A stretch of DNA of 64,000 bases from Bradyrhizobium frederickii. GTDB lineage: Bacteria > Pseudomonadota > Alphaproteobacteria > Rhizobiales > Xanthobacteraceae. The translations under genes were made by a program, and so were the position numbers. Where the stretch lies: contig NZ_SPQS01000006.1 of NCBI RefSeq assembly GCF_004570865.1, positions 186,001-250,000 on the forward strand, written 5' to 3'. Shown piece by piece: positions 51,994 through 62,539 of the stretch (its first letter is position 1; each line of letters opens with the position of its first letter). A model generated the notes under the pieces. It did not search any database. It worked only from the letters and a program-made list of their open reading frames with translations, and was not told the DNA's origin.

Positions 51994-52058
51994 GAGCTCA
52001 ACTCCTTGTCATTGGCCGGAGCGCGCCGCTCCTGGCGCGCTCTTAAGCAGCCCGGCGG

Positions 52059-52982
52059 TCATTCCTTCACGGCGCCGGTCATCGCGGACACATAATGCTC
52101 CACGAAGAAGGCGTAAAGGATGACGAGCGGCAACGAGCCGGCCAGGGCTCCCGCCATCAGCGAGCCCCAGCGGTAGATGTCGCCGTCCACGAACTCGTTG
52201 ACGATCGCGACCGGCACCGTCTTGTTGCTGGTCGATTGCAGGAACGTCAACGCGTAGATGAACTCGTTCCAGCACAGCGTGAAGCAGAAGATGAAGGCCG
52301 AGATCAGGCCGGGAATGGCGAGCGGCAGCACGATCTTGATCAGGATCTGCCAGCGGCTCGCCCCGTCGATCAGCGCGCATTCCTCGAGTTCGAACGGGAT
52401 GGTCTTGAAATAGCCCATCAAGAGCCAGGTCGAGAACGGGATCAGGATGGTCGGGTAGGTCAGGATCAGCGCCAGCGGCGAATCGAACAGGCCGTACTGA
52501 AACACGACGGTGGCGAGCGGGATGAACAGGATCGAGGGCGGCACCAGATAGGCGAGGAAGATCAGCCCGCCGACCAGATTGGCACCCTTGTAGCGCAAGC
52601 GCACGATCGCGTAGGCCGCAAACACCGATGCGACGATCGAGAGAATGGTGGCGCAGATCGCCACGTACATCGTGTTCCAGAGCCAGTACGGATAGTAGCT
52701 CTCGAACAGCAGCTTGTGGAAGTGCTTGAAGGTCGGATTCCAGGTCCAGAATGGGTTGAACCTGTCGAGATCGAGCAACTGATCGTCCGGCTTCACCGAG
52801 GTCAGCGCCATCCAGTAGAACGGAAACAGGAGGACCACGACGATGATCGTGAGCGGCAGATACAGCGTCACGAGCCGGCGCGGCACCGACTGCAGATAGC
52901 TCATGCCCTCGCTGTTATCGACGCGCGCGGACGCCGACAGGACGGACTTGAGATCGACTTTCGAGGCAGGAAGATCAGTCAT
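52059..52982 (-). CDS. Carbohydrate ABC transporter permease (MalG-like, CUT1)
   Basis: The 307-residue protein has six hydrophobic segments and the EAA loop 'EECALIDGASRWQILIKIVLPLAIPGL'. The N terminus includes a long charged stretch before the first helix. It is the second permease of a CUT1-type importer. Its start overlaps the first permease gene by 8 bases. The downstream DenD-like gene begins 65 bases later. Confidence 0.92.
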   Translation of the reverse strand: MTDLPASKVDLKSVLSASARVDNSEGMSYLQSVPRRLVTLYLPLTIIVVVLLFPFYWMALTSVKPDDQLLDLDRFNPFWTWNPTFKHFHKLLFESYYPYWLWNTMYVAICATILSIVASVFAAYAIVRLRYKGANLVGGLIFLAYLVPPSILFIPLATVVFQYGLFDSPLALILTYPTILIPFSTWLLMGYFKTIPFELEECALIDGASRWQILIKIVLPLAIPGLISAFIFCFTLCWNEFIYALTFLQSTSNKTVPVAIVNEFVDGDIYRWGSLMAGALAGSLPLVILYAFFVEHYVSAMTGAVKE

Positions 52983-53928
52983 TGTTCTCTCCCTGTTGCC
53001 ACTTGCGGCGCTGCAGGCCGAACCAGGACACCATGATCGCAGCGAGCAGGAACGGAATCATGGCGCTGGAGATCGCCGCGCCCTCGCCGAGCTGCCCGGC
53101 GATGATCGCGCGCTGATAGGACAGCGTCGCCATCAGATGGGTGGCGTTGACCGGGCCGCCGCGCGTCATCGCCCAGATCAGCTGGAAGTCGGTGAAGGTG
53201 AACAGCACCGAGAAGGTCATCACGACGGCGATGATCGGGGTCAGCAGCGGATAGGTGATGTAGCGGAAATTCTGCCAGCGCGTGGCGCCGTCGAGCGTCG
53301 CGGCTTCGTAGAGCGACGGCGACACCGTCTGCAGGCCGGCGAGCAGCGTGATCGCCACGAACGGCACGCCGCGCCAGATATTGGCGAAGATCACGCAAAT
53401 GCGCGCCCAGGTCGTGTCGCCGAGGAAATTGATGTTCTGATTGATCACACCGAGATGCTTCAGAGACCAGGAGATGATGGAGAATTGAGAGTCGAAGATC
53501 CACCAGAACGCCAATGCCGAGAGCACCGTCGGCACGATGAAGGGGATCAGGACCATCGCGCGAAGCATCGCCTTGAACGGCATGTTCTCGTTCAGCAGCA
53601 GCGCGAGATAGAGGCCGATCGCGAATTTGAGGGCACTGGCGACGAAGGTGTAGAGCAGCGTGTTGAACACCGACAGCCAGAAGATGGAATCGTCCCACAG
53701 CCACTCATAGTTCTCGGTGCCGACGAAGTGCCCGACCCTGCCGATGCGGGTGTCGGTGAAGGACAGCCAGATGCCGAGCCCCAGCGGATAGGCCAGGAAG
53801 AAGATCAGGAACGCCATGGCCGGCACCATGAACCAGAAGCCGAGCCAGTTGCGGTTGTGTTTAAGCTGGGTCCAGGCGCCGCCCTCGCTCATCGAAGGCT
53901 TGGCCCGGGGAATTGCGACATCAGCCAT
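52975..53928 (-). CDS. Carbohydrate ABC transporter permease (MalF-like, CUT1)
   Basis: The 317-residue protein has six predicted helices and the EAA loop 'YEAATLDGATRWQNFRYITYPLLTPII'. The N-terminal segment 'LKHNRNWLGFWFMVPAMAFLIFFLAYPLGLGIWLSF' is typical of CUT1 permeases. It pairs with the MalG-like permease encoded just downstream and receives solute from the binding protein encoded 63 bases upstream. Confidence 0.92.
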   Translation of the reverse strand: MADVAIPRAKPSMSEGGAWTQLKHNRNWLGFWFMVPAMAFLIFFLAYPLGLGIWLSFTDTRIGRVGHFVGTENYEWLWDDSIFWLSVFNTLLYTFVASALKFAIGLYLALLLNENMPFKAMLRAMVLIPFIVPTVLSALAFWWIFDSQFSIISWSLKHLGVINQNINFLGDTTWARICVIFANIWRGVPFVAITLLAGLQTVSPSLYEAATLDGATRWQNFRYITYPLLTPIIAVVMTFSVLFTFTDFQLIWAMTRGGPVNATHLMATLSYQRAIIAGQLGEGAAISSAMIPFLLAAIMVSWFGLQRRKWQQGENND

Positions 53929-53991
53929 GCCCGATATCCCTGATCGAAATGTTGATGGGCGGGCGGCCCAAGAGCGCCCGCCCCGTGACCG

Positions 53992-55311
53992 TCAGCGATA
54001 GATGCGCTTCAACTGGCGCTCGGCTTCAGCCATCGCGCCCTTCGTATCCTTGGCGCCGGTGCAGTAATTGGCGAACATGTCGACGACGATGAAATCGGCA
54101 ATCGCGGTCGCCGCCTTCTCACCGACCGTGCCGATGCCGGACGCCGGCAGCGTGCGCTTGGAGGCCTGCGAGAACACGGCGTTCTTGGGATCGGCCGTCC
54201 AGACCGGCGCCGATTCATAGGCGTTCAAGGTCTGCTGCAGATAGCCTTGCGCGCCATCCAGCCACTTCTCGTAGTTCTCCTTCTCCAGCATGAAGGCGAC
54301 GAAGGCCTTCGCCGCGTTCGGATATTTGGTGAAGTTGAAGGCGAGGATCGGCAGCGTAAGCTGCAGCTCGCTCGGCTTGCCGACCGGTCCGACCGGCCAG
54401 AGCGCGTGATGGGTGTCCTCGGCAAGCTCCTTCTTGCTGGGATCGGTCTTGGCGGCGACGTAGATCGAGATGCCGTTGGCCGTGCAATAGAGCTCGCCGG
54501 CGAGGAACGCCTTGTTGTTGGAGGAATCGTTCCAGGACGCCGTGCCCGGGATGAAGTTCTCGTACAGCGCCTTGCAATACTCCAGCGCCTTCGCCGTCTC
54601 CGGCGAATTGATGATGACCTTGTCGCTCTGGTCGACCGTGTAGGCGCCGTGCCCCCACAGCACCCAGTGCAGCCACGAATTGGCGTCGCCCGAGGCGTGA
54701 CCGAGCGCGAAGCCGGCCGGCGTGTTGTTGGCCTTCAGCGCCTTGCACATATCGAGGAAGCCGGGGAAGTCCTTCGGGAATTCCTTGAAGCCGGCCTTGT
54801 CGAGCGCCGACTTGCGGTAGGTCATGTAACCGCCATTGGTCGCGACGGGAATGCCGAGCCAGTCGTCGCCGAGCTTGCAGGTCTTGGCCGCCGCATCGGT
54901 CCAGCCGCCGTATTTCTTGCCGAGATAATCGGCGACGTCGTTCATCTTCAGCACTTTGGTCGGGAACAGCTGCGGCAGCGTGTGCAGGCCCCAGGCGAGG
55001 TCGAGCCCCGAGCCGGTATTGGCCGCAACCGAGGCCTTCGGCTGCACGTCCTCGAAGGATTCGCTGAAGACGTTCATTTCGGTGCCGGTCGCAGCCTTGA
55101 ACGCTGCCACCATCTGGTTGAACGCATCGTCTTCCGCAGGCACGAAGCGCTTCCAGCGCATCACGGTCAGCTTGGCGCCCGCCTCCGGCTTCCAGGGCGC
55201 GCTCTGCGCCCAGGCCTTGGCGAAGTCGAACAGCGCCGGCCCGGTGAGCATGCCGGTCGCAGCCAGTGCCGTTCCGCCTTGAAGCAGCGTCCGGCGGGTA
55301 AAGTCTTGCAT
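53992..55311 (-). CDS. ABC transporter sugar-binding protein with Tat-like signal
   Basis: The 439-residue periplasmic protein starts 'MQDFTRRTLLQGGTALAATGM', with a twin-Arg motif (TRRTLLQ) and a hydrophobic stretch, so export by Tat is likely; cleavage is probably near 'AQS-AP'. The body shows a CUT1 fold with 'LTVMRWKRFVPAEDDAFNQMVAAFKAATG'. It should bind an oligosaccharide, sugar or sugar acid. A Tat signal on a sugar-binding protein hints at folding or cofactor needs before export. It lies between the ATPase and permease genes. Confidence 0.9.
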   Translation of the reverse strand: MQDFTRRTLLQGGTALAATGMLTGPALFDFAKAWAQSAPWKPEAGAKLTVMRWKRFVPAEDDAFNQMVAAFKAATGTEMNVFSESFEDVQPKASVAANTGSGLDLAWGLHTLPQLFPTKVLKMNDVADYLGKKYGGWTDAAAKTCKLGDDWLGIPVATNGGYMTYRKSALDKAGFKEFPKDFPGFLDMCKALKANNTPAGFALGHASGDANSWLHWVLWGHGAYTVDQSDKVIINSPETAKALEYCKALYENFIPGTASWNDSSNNKAFLAGELYCTANGISIYVAAKTDPSKKELAEDTHHALWPVGPVGKPSELQLTLPILAFNFTKYPNAAKAFVAFMLEKENYEKWLDGAQGYLQQTLNAYESAPVWTADPKNAVFSQASKRTLPASGIGTVGEKAATAIADFIVVDMFANYCTGAKDTKGAMAEAERQLKRIYR

Positions 55312-55357
55312 GTCGTCCTCCCTGTGATGCTTTTTATTGTCTTAAGTAAAACTCACA

Positions 55358-56425
<1,068 letters not shown>

Positions 56426-56571
56426 CTAGCTCCCTCCTCGATAGTCCACGACGCCCCTGGCGCCGCGACCGTCTTGTTTTTTCAGACTTCGCCGAACGAA
56501 GCCCGACCGTAGCGGGCAACATTGTCGGCAGTTTGTGCGGTTTTGGCAATTTGTCTTTGGTTAGTCGCTGC

Positions 56572-56585
56572 TGGTAGCGCTGTCA
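56572..56585. promoter_or_regulatory. LacI-type operator candidate between the ABC operon and lacI
   Basis: TGGTAGCGCTGTCA has a perfect central AGCGCT and near-symmetric arms. Its left half TGGTAGCG is shared with the site at 57700-57713. On the minus strand its right end overlaps TTGACA, a good -35 box for the ABC operon, so bound LacI-type protein would block that promoter. Binding is inferred. Confidence 0.55.
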
Positions 56586-56627
56586 ACGTTCCTTTGTTTG
56601 CGGGACTGACTGTGTTAAGAGCAGCAA

Positions 56628-57728
56628 ATGGGTCGAAAACGCACCAAGTCAGGCAAAATCCGGCTGGCGGAAGTCGCCGAGCTTGCCGGCGTCAGCCCGA
56701 TTACGGCGTCACGCTTCTTTCGTAATCCGGAAGCCCTGTCGGTGGCCAAGCGGACGCGGGTGGAGAGCGCCGCCAAGGAGCTCGGCTACGTCCCGAACCT
56801 TGCGGCACGCGCACTGGCCTCGCAACGCACCGAGGTCATCGGTGTCTTGATCCCCTCTCTCACCAACAACGTGTTCTCGGACGTGCTGCGCGGCATCTAC
56901 GACGCATCCGAAGGCAGCCGCTACTCGATCCAGCTGTCCAACACGCGCTACAGCATTCTCCAGGAAGAGAAGCTGCTGCGCCTGTTTCTGGCGCAGAAGC
57001 CGGCCGGGCTGATCGTCACCGGGATCGACCAGACCACGGAATCGCGCGCCATGCTGGAGGCCGCCGACTGTCCGATCGTGCAGATCATGGAGATCGGCCC
57101 CGATCCGGTCGACATGATGATCGGCTTTTCGCACTATGATGCGGCCCGCGCGGCGGTTGCGCACCTGTTCGACCAAGCCCGCCGCAAGATCGGCTTCATC
57201 GGTGCGCGCATGGATCCCAGGGTGCAGCGGCGGCTGGACGGATATGTCTCGGCCATGAAGGACGCTGCATTGTTCGAGCAGCGCCTCGTCGTCACCACCG
57301 CGACACCGACCTCGGTGACACTCGGCTGCGCCCTGTTCGCCGATCTCCTGGCGCGGGAGCCCGACCTCGACGCGGTGTTCTGCGCCAATGACGACCTCGC
57401 GCTCGGCGTGCTGTTCGAATGCCGCCGCCGCGAGATCGCGGTCCCCGACCGGATCGCAATCGTCGGCTTCAACGACCTCGAATTCATGGCGTCCGCCGTC
57501 CCCACCCTCACCAGCGTGCGCACCAACCGCTACGAGATGGGCAACACGGCCGCCACCATGCTGATCGAGGCGATCGACGGACGCCGCCCCGAGCAGCCGG
57601 TGCTCGATCTCGGCTTCAAGGTCATCGAGCGGCAAAGCTCGTCGTCGCGTCATTCGGACAGCAGGCCGGTCGCTTCCGGCGCGCCTGCGGCGAACAAAAT
57701 GGTAGCGTTACCAAGCGCTCATGACTAG
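56628..57728 (+). CDS. LacI family regulator (GntR/PerR1-like)
   Basis: The 366-residue protein has the LacI HTH 'IRLAEVAELAGVSPITASRFFRNPEALS' followed by the hinge 'LGYVPNLAARALASQRTEVIGVLIP'. The periplasmic-binding-type effector domain follows. It belongs to the branch that controls gluconate and other sugar-acid genes. It lies between the leftward transporter operon and the rightward dehydratase operon, both of which carry matching operator candidates. The last 20 residues are low-complexity and overlap the second operator. The effector is inferred to be a sugar-acid or 2-keto-3-deoxy acid. Confidence 0.9.
   Translation: MGRKRTKSGKIRLAEVAELAGVSPITASRFFRNPEALSVAKRTRVESAAKELGYVPNLAARALASQRTEVIGVLIPSLTNNVFSDVLRGIYDASEGSRYSIQLSNTRYSILQEEKLLRLFLAQKPAGLIVTGIDQTTESRAMLEAADCPIVQIMEIGPDPVDMMIGFSHYDAARAAVAHLFDQARRKIGFIGARMDPRVQRRLDGYVSAMKDAALFEQRLVVTTATPTSVTLGCALFADLLAREPDLDAVFCANDDLALGVLFECRRREIAVPDRIAIVGFNDLEFMASAVPTLTSVRTNRYEMGNTAATMLIEAIDGRRPEQPVLDLGFKVIERQSSSSRHSDSRPVASGAPAANKMVALPSAHD
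57700..57713. promoter_or_regulatory. LacI-type operator candidate at the 3' end of lacI, upstream of the dehydratase
   Basis: TGGTAGCGTTACCA differs by one base from the fully symmetric LacI-family consensus TGGTAACGTTACCA. It lies 138 bases upstream of the dehydratase start and inside the last codons of lacI. It shares TGGTAGCG with 56572-56585. It probably controls the rightward operon; binding is inferred. Confidence 0.65.
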
Positions 57729-57850
57729 TATCGGATTTGTGAGGAAACGACCCGCCAGCGGGCCAGCGATCCATCATTCGCGCCGTTGGGCATCGCACAA
57801 GCCGAGACCCCGGGACGGACGCCAGTGCGTTTGCATTGCAGGAGAAACCA

Positions 57851-59680
57851 ATGACAAAGAAACCAACCAATGGGCACGCACCCGCCGGCAACGGCTCGCG
57901 ACGCCATCTTCGCTCGCAGGAATGGTTCAACAACCCGCATAATCCGGGCATGACCGCGCTCTACATGGAGCGCTATCTCAATTACGGCCTCACCCGCGCC
58001 GAGCTGCAATCCGGCAAGCCGATCATCGGCATCGCCCAGACCGGCAACGACCTCTCGCCCTGCAACCGCCACCATATCGAGCTGGCCCATCGGGTCCGCG
58101 AGGGCATCCGCGAGGCCGGCGGCATTGCGATGGAATTCCCGACCCATCCGATCCAGGAGACCGGCAAGCGCCCGACCGCGGCGCTCGACCGCAACCTCGC
58201 CTATCTCGGCCTGGTCGAGATCCTCTACGGCTATCCGCTCGACGGCGTCGTGCTCACCACCGGCTGCGACAAGACCACGCCGGCCTGCATGATGGCGGCG
58301 GCGACCGTGAACCTGCCCGCGATCGTGCTGTCGGGCGGCCCGATGCTGAACGGCTGGCATGCCGGCGAGCGCACCGGCTCCGGCACCATCGTCTGGAAGT
58401 CGCGCGAGCGGCTCGCCGCGGGCGAGATCGACTATGAAGAGTTCATGGAGATCGTGGCCTCCTCCGCGCCCTCGGTCGGGCATTGCAACACCATGGGCAC
58501 CGCCTCGACCATGAACGGGCTCGCCGAAGCGCTCGGCTTCTCGCTGCCGGGCTGCGCGGCCATTCCCGCCCCCTATCGCGAGCGCGGCCAGATCGCCTAC
58601 GAGACGGGAAAACGCATCGTCGAGATGGTCTGGGAGGACCTCAAGCCTTCGGACATCCTGACCCGCAAGGCGTTCGAGAACTGCATCGTGATCAATTCGG
58701 CGATCGGCGGCTCGACCAACGCGCCGATCCACATCAATGCGCTGGCCCGCCACATCGGCGTCGAGCTCACGATCGAGGACTGGCAGAAGGTCGGCCACGA
58801 CGTGCCGCTCCTGGTCAACATGCAGCCGGCGGGCTTCTATCTCGGCGAGGAATTCCACCGCGCCGGCGGCGTGCCGGCCGTGGTGCGCGAATTGATGAAG
58901 CACAAGCGCATCCATGAGGACGCCGTCACGGTCAACGGCCGCGGCATCGGCGAGAACTGCGCCAATGCGCCAAAGCCCGACAACGACGTGATCTGGGCCT
59001 ACGACAAGCCGCTGGTGAAGGACGCCGGCTTCCTGGTGCTGAAGGGCAATCTGTTCGATTCCGCGATCATGAAGACCTCCGTGATCTCCAAGGAATTCCG
59101 CGACCGCTATCTCAACAACCCGAAGGACCTCAACGCCTTCGAGGGCCGCGCCATCGTGTTCGAAGGTCCGGAGGACTATCACGCGCGGATCGACGATCCC
59201 TCGCTCGACATCGACGAGCGCTGCGTGCTGTTCATCCGCGGCACCGGCCCGATCGGCTATCCCGGCGGCGCCGAAGTTGTGAACATGCAGCCGCCGGCGG
59301 CGCTGATCAAACGCGGCATCCTGTCCCTGCCCTGCATCGGCGACGGCCGCCAGTCCGGCACCTCGGGCTCGCCCTCGATCCTGAACGCCTCGCCGGAAGC
59401 CGCGGCCAATGGCGGCCTTGCGATCCTCAGGACCGGCGACAAGGTCCGCATCGACCTCAACAAGGGCAGCGCCAACATCCTGATCTCGGACGAGGAGCTG
59501 AAGAAGCGCCACGCCGAGCTGAAGGCCAGCGGCGGCTTCAAGCATCCGCCGAACCAGACGCCGTGGCAGGAGATCTATCGCAATACCGTCGGCCAGCAAT
59601 CGACCGGCGCCTGCATGGAGCTCGCCACGCGCTACCAGAACGTCGCCGGCACATTTGGCGTGGCGCGGGATAATCACTGA
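57851..59680 (+). CDS. IlvD/Edd family sugar-acid dehydratase (xylonate dehydratase-like)
   Basis: The 609-residue protein is a [2Fe-2S] or [4Fe-4S] IlvD/Edd dehydratase. Cys-containing motifs are '[13 protein letters not shown]', '[16 protein letters not shown]' and '[15 protein letters not shown]'. The N-terminal '[16 protein letters not shown]' and '[23 protein letters not shown]' are close to Caulobacter XylD (D-xylonate dehydratase) by eye. It would convert an aldonic acid to its 2-keto-3-deoxy form. The start at 57851 follows AGGAGAAACC. The local kinase and aldolase suggest a hexonic or similar acid rather than the Weimberg pathway. Confidence 0.9.
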   Translation: MTKKPTNGHAPAGNGSRRHLRSQEWFNNPHNPGMTALYMERYLNYGLTRAELQSGKPIIGIAQTGNDLSPCNRHHIELAHRVREGIREAGGIAMEFPTHPIQETGKRPTAALDRNLAYLGLVEILYGYPLDGVVLTTGCDKTTPACMMAAATVNLPAIVLSGGPMLNGWHAGERTGSGTIVWKSRERLAAGEIDYEEFMEIVASSAPSVGHCNTMGTASTMNGLAEALGFSLPGCAAIPAPYRERGQIAYETGKRIVEMVWEDLKPSDILTRKAFENCIVINSAIGGSTNAPIHINALARHIGVELTIEDWQKVGHDVPLLVNMQPAGFYLGEEFHRAGGVPAVVRELMKHKRIHEDAVTVNGRGIGENCANAPKPDNDVIWAYDKPLVKDAGFLVLKGNLFDSAIMKTSVISKEFRDRYLNNPKDLNAFEGRAIVFEGPEDYHARIDDPSLDIDERCVLFIRGTGPIGYPGGAEVVNMQPPAALIKRGILSLPCIGDGRQSGTSGSPSILNASPEAAANGGLAILRTGDKVRIDLNKGSANILISDEELKKRHAELKASGGFKHPPNQTPWQEIYRNTVGQQSTGACMELATRYQNVAGTFGVARDNH

Positions 59681-59688
59681 CAGCCACA

Positions 59689-59775
59689 CGTCATTGCGAG
59701 CAAAGCGAAGCAATCCAGAGATTTGTCCACGGAGACAGCCTGGATTGCTTCGTCGCAAGCGCTCCTCGCAGTGAC
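59689..59775. repeat. Palindromic element, GTCATTGCGAGCAAAGCGAAGCAATCCAG type
   Basis: CGTCATTGCGAGCAAAGCGAAGCAATCCAG...GTCCACGGAGACAG is mirrored by CTGGATTGCTTCGTCGCAAGCGCTCCTCGCAGTGACG. It lies in the dehydratase/SDR gap and is closest to 17590-17675. Confidence 0.85.
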
Positions 59776-59811
59776 GGCGGATAGATGACAACCAAGAAGG
59801 AGAAAAACAGC

Positions 59812-60543
59812 ATGGCAGACCGCCTTAAGGGCAAACGCGCCGTCGTCACGGCTGCAGCCGCCGGCATCGGCCGCGCCTGCGCCATCGCATTCGCGCGTGA
59901 GGGCGCAACCGTCATTGCCACCGACATCAACGAGGCCGGCATCGCCGGCCTGACCAAGGAAGGCATCGCCGAGGTCGCAAAGCTCGACGTCCGCAACACC
60001 GCCGACGTCAACGCCTTTGCGAAGCGCGTCGGCAAGATCGACATCCTGCTCAATGCGGCGGGCTTCGTGCACCACGGCACCATCCTGGAATGCTCGGAGG
60101 AGGACTTCGATTTCTCGTTCGACCTCAACGTCAAGTCGATGCACCGGACCATCAAGGCGTTCCTGCCCGACATGATCGCGGGCGGCGGCGGCAGCATCGT
60201 CAACATCTCGTCCTGCGCGGCCTTGAGGCCGCCCGCCAACCGCTACGTCTACAGCTCGTCGAAGGCCGCGGTGTCGCTGCTGTCGCGCGCGGTGGCGCTC
60301 GATTTCATCACCAAGGGCATCCGCTGCAACTCGATCTGCCCCGGCACCGTCGAGACCCCCTCGATGCTCGACCGAGCCGCCACGCAGGGACCGCAGGGCA
60401 AGGAGATGTTCATCTCACGCCAGAAGATGGGCCGGCTCGGCACCGCCGAGGAGATCGCATCCATGGCGGTCTATCTCGGCAGCGACGAGAGCGCCTTCAC
60501 CACCGGCGTCGACCTCGTCGTCGACGGCGGCTACATGCTCTGA
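59812..60543 (+). CDS. SDR family sugar/sugar-acid dehydrogenase (1 of 2)
   Basis: The 243-residue classical SDR has the cofactor motif 'AVVTAAAAGIGRACA', then 'NAAGFVHHGTILECSEEDFDFSFDLN' and the Tyr-Lys pair in 'VYSSSKAAVSLLSRAV'. The terminal 'FTTGVDLVVDGGYML' is standard. The branch includes (R)-3-hydroxybutyrate and 2-keto-3-deoxy-L-fuconate-type dehydrogenases. I used the ATG at 59812 because AAGGAGAAAAAC precedes it. It probably oxidises an intermediate of the sugar-acid pathway. The second SDR starts 17 bases downstream. Confidence 0.85.
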   Translation: MADRLKGKRAVVTAAAAGIGRACAIAFAREGATVIATDINEAGIAGLTKEGIAEVAKLDVRNTADVNAFAKRVGKIDILLNAAGFVHHGTILECSEEDFDFSFDLNVKSMHRTIKAFLPDMIAGGGGSIVNISSCAALRPPANRYVYSSSKAAVSLLSRAVALDFITKGIRCNSICPGTVETPSMLDRAATQGPQGKEMFISRQKMGRLGTAEEIASMAVYLGSDESAFTTGVDLVVDGGYML

Positions 60544-60560
60544 CGCCAGAGGCCTGCGGC

Positions 60561-61307
60561 ATGAACAAGATTGATCTCAACGGGCGCGTTGCCGTCGTCA
60601 CCGGCGGCGCGCAGGGCTTTGGCCGCGCCATCACCGAGCGTTTTGTCGCCTCCGGCGCCAAGGTCGCGATCTGGGATTTCGATGCGGCGCTGGCTGAGAA
60701 GACCGCAAAGGAGATCGGCGACAACGCCCGGGTGTTCAAGGTCGACGTCACCGACACCGCGGCCGTCGAGCAGGCCCGCGATGCGACGCTCAAGGCCTTC
60801 GGCAAGATCGACATCCTCGTCAACAATGCCGGCATCGCCGGAATCAACAAGCCGGTGTGGGAGACCGATCTCGAGGAATGGCGCAAGGTGCTGCGCATCA
60901 ATCTCGACGGCCCCTTCATCGTCTGCAAGGCGATCGTGCCTGCGATGCTCGAGCAGAAATACGGGCGCATCGTCAACATCGCCTCCATCGCCGGCAAGGA
61001 AGGCAATCCGAACGCGGCGCATTATTCGGCGTCCAAGGCCGGTCTGATCGCGCTGACGAAGTCGCTCGGCAAGGAGCTCGCGGCGCACGACATCCTCGTC
61101 AACGCGGTGACCCCGGCGGCGGCGAAGACCGCGATCTTCGACCAGATGACGCAGCAGCATATCGACTTCATGCTGTCGAAGATCCCGAAGGGGCGTTTCG
61201 TGCTGGTGGAAGAGCTGGCTGCGATGGTGAGCTGGCTGGCGTCGGAAGATTGCGCGTTCTCGACCGGGGCGGTATTCGATATCTCGGGCGGACGGGCGAC
61301 CTATTGA
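60561..61307 (+). CDS. SDR family sugar/sugar-acid dehydrogenase (2 of 2)
   Basis: The 248-residue classical SDR has 'VAVVTGGAQGFGRAI' (GxxxGxG), 'NNAGIAGINKPVWETDLEEW' and 'SIAGKEGNPNAAHYSASKAGLIALTKSLGKEL', with the catalytic Ser-Tyr-Lys. It resembles sugar dehydrogenases that act on L-fucose, D-galactose or L-rhamnose-type substrates, and related keto-deoxy-acid dehydrogenases. It could catalyse the first oxidation of the imported sugar. It is followed by the GFA gene after 7 bases. Confidence 0.85.
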   Translation: MNKIDLNGRVAVVTGGAQGFGRAITERFVASGAKVAIWDFDAALAEKTAKEIGDNARVFKVDVTDTAAVEQARDATLKAFGKIDILVNNAGIAGINKPVWETDLEEWRKVLRINLDGPFIVCKAIVPAMLEQKYGRIVNIASIAGKEGNPNAAHYSASKAGLIALTKSLGKELAAHDILVNAVTPAAAKTAIFDQMTQQHIDFMLSKIPKGRFVLVEELAAMVSWLASEDCAFSTGAVFDISGGRATY

Positions 61308-61314
61308 GGATATC

Positions 61315-61707
61315 ATGATACGGGAAGGCGGATGCCTGTGCGGCGCGGTGCGGTTCAAGGCGGAGGGCGAGCCGCTCAATGTCCGCATCTGCCATTGCCG
61401 CATCTGCCAGAAGGCGATGGGCTCGCCCTTCTTCGCCCGGGCGCAGTTCGACCAGCGTGCGCTGACCGTCGACGGCGACACGGAGCGTTACCCGTCATCG
61501 GAGAACATCGACCGTGTGTTCTGCAAGCGCTGCGGCACGCGCCTGTTCGCCTGGCGGCGTAATGGCACGCTGGCGGGGGTGGCGCTTGCGACGTTCGACG
61601 ACCGCAACGCCTTTGCGCCGACCGAGCACATCTGGGTGTCGGAAAAGCTCGCCTGGCTGAAGCTCGACGACGGCTTGATCCAGTATCAGACCACGATCCC
61701 CGCGTGA
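61315..61707 (+). CDS. GFA-domain protein (glutathione-dependent formaldehyde-activating-like)
   Basis: The 130-residue protein has the GFA Zn-binding set: 'GGCLCGAVRFKAEG', 'ICHCRICQKAMGSPF' and 'VFCKRCGTRLF'. The Mss4-like fold binds zinc. Most bacterial members have no proved formaldehyde activity. It ends the dehydratase/SDR operon, and its ATG at 61315 follows the SDR stop by 7 bases. A link with the sugar-acid pathway is not obvious. Confidence 0.87.
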   Translation: MIREGGCLCGAVRFKAEGEPLNVRICHCRICQKAMGSPFFARAQFDQRALTVDGDTERYPSSENIDRVFCKRCGTRLFAWRRNGTLAGVALATFDDRNAFAPTEHIWVSEKLAWLKLDDGLIQYQTTIPA

Positions 61708-61853
61708 GTTTGCCGCCGGCACGGCGGCGCCGGGGCGATCATTTGCAGCGTGGCATTTCGGAACCGGCGCCCCTATGTTGAGCCGAAGCGTTGCTGCACC
61801 GCCGGTTTGGCTGGGACGGCTGCAAGGCCGCTTTCGAACCGGGACCAACGGCT

Positions 61854-62534
61854 GTGAACATCTCGTTCTATGATCTTTCCGTCTGGGCGCTGCCACTGCT
61901 GCTCGCCATCACCTTTCATGAGGCTGCGCACGCCTTTGTCGCGGACCGGCTCGGCGACAACACGGCCGCGCAGCTCGGGCGGGTCAGCTTCAATCCCGTC
62001 AGGCACATCGACCCCTTCGGCACCCTGATCCTGCCGGCGATGCTGTTGTTCGCGCATTCGCCGTTCCTGTTCGGCTACGCCAAGCCGGTGCCGGTGAACT
62101 TCCGCAAGCTGAACAACCCGAGGCTCGACATGGTCTGGGTGGCGCTGGCGGGGCCTGCCACCAACATCCTGCTGGCGCTCGCCGCCGCCTTGGCTTTTCA
62201 TGCCCTGCCTCTGGTGCCGGCGAGTGCGGCGAAATGGGTCGCCGACAACCTCAAGAATGCACTCATCATCAACGCGATCCTGGCCGTCTTCAACATGATG
62301 CCGATCCCGCCCCTCGATGGCGGGCGCGTCGCGGTCGGGCTGTTGCCCCGCCCCCTTGCCTTGCCCCTCGCCCGTCTCGAGCCGTTCGGTATGCTGATCC
62401 TGATCGGGCTGTTGATTTTGCTGCCCCTTGCAGGTTCCCAGTTCGGTCTAAATCTTGATGTTATTTCAGCAATACTGCGGACGTTGACCGGTTATGTGAT
62501 TCAGGCTGTTCTCTTCCTGACCGGCAACGCGTAG
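61854..62534 (+). CDS. Site-2 protease-like M50 family membrane metalloprotease
   Basis: The 226-residue membrane protein has the metalloprotease motif His22-Glu-Ala-Ala-His26 in an early helix and the later 'VFNMMPIPPLDGGRV' motif (NxxPxPPLDGG) that supplies the third metal ligand. It has about six hydrophobic segments and no PDZ domain, typical of the small M50 class. The GTG at 61854 is preferred; a TTG at 61791 would add 21 residues without membrane or motif support. It cleaves membrane-embedded proteins of unknown identity. Confidence 0.85.
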   Translation: MNISFYDLSVWALPLLLAITFHEAAHAFVADRLGDNTAAQLGRVSFNPVRHIDPFGTLILPAMLLFAHSPFLFGYAKPVPVNFRKLNNPRLDMVWVALAGPATNILLALAAALAFHALPLVPASAAKWVADNLKNALIINAILAVFNMMPIPPLDGGRVAVGLLPRPLALPLARLEPFGMLILIGLLILLPLAGSQFGLNLDVISAILRTLTGYVIQAVLFLTGNA

Positions 62535-62539
62535 TTGAA

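Noticed and set aside
57725..59791. Long open frame on the minus strand opposite the sugar-acid dehydratase gene
   Set aside because: The plus-strand protein is clearly an IlvD/Edd dehydratase with its Cys motifs; the antisense frame has no family features.
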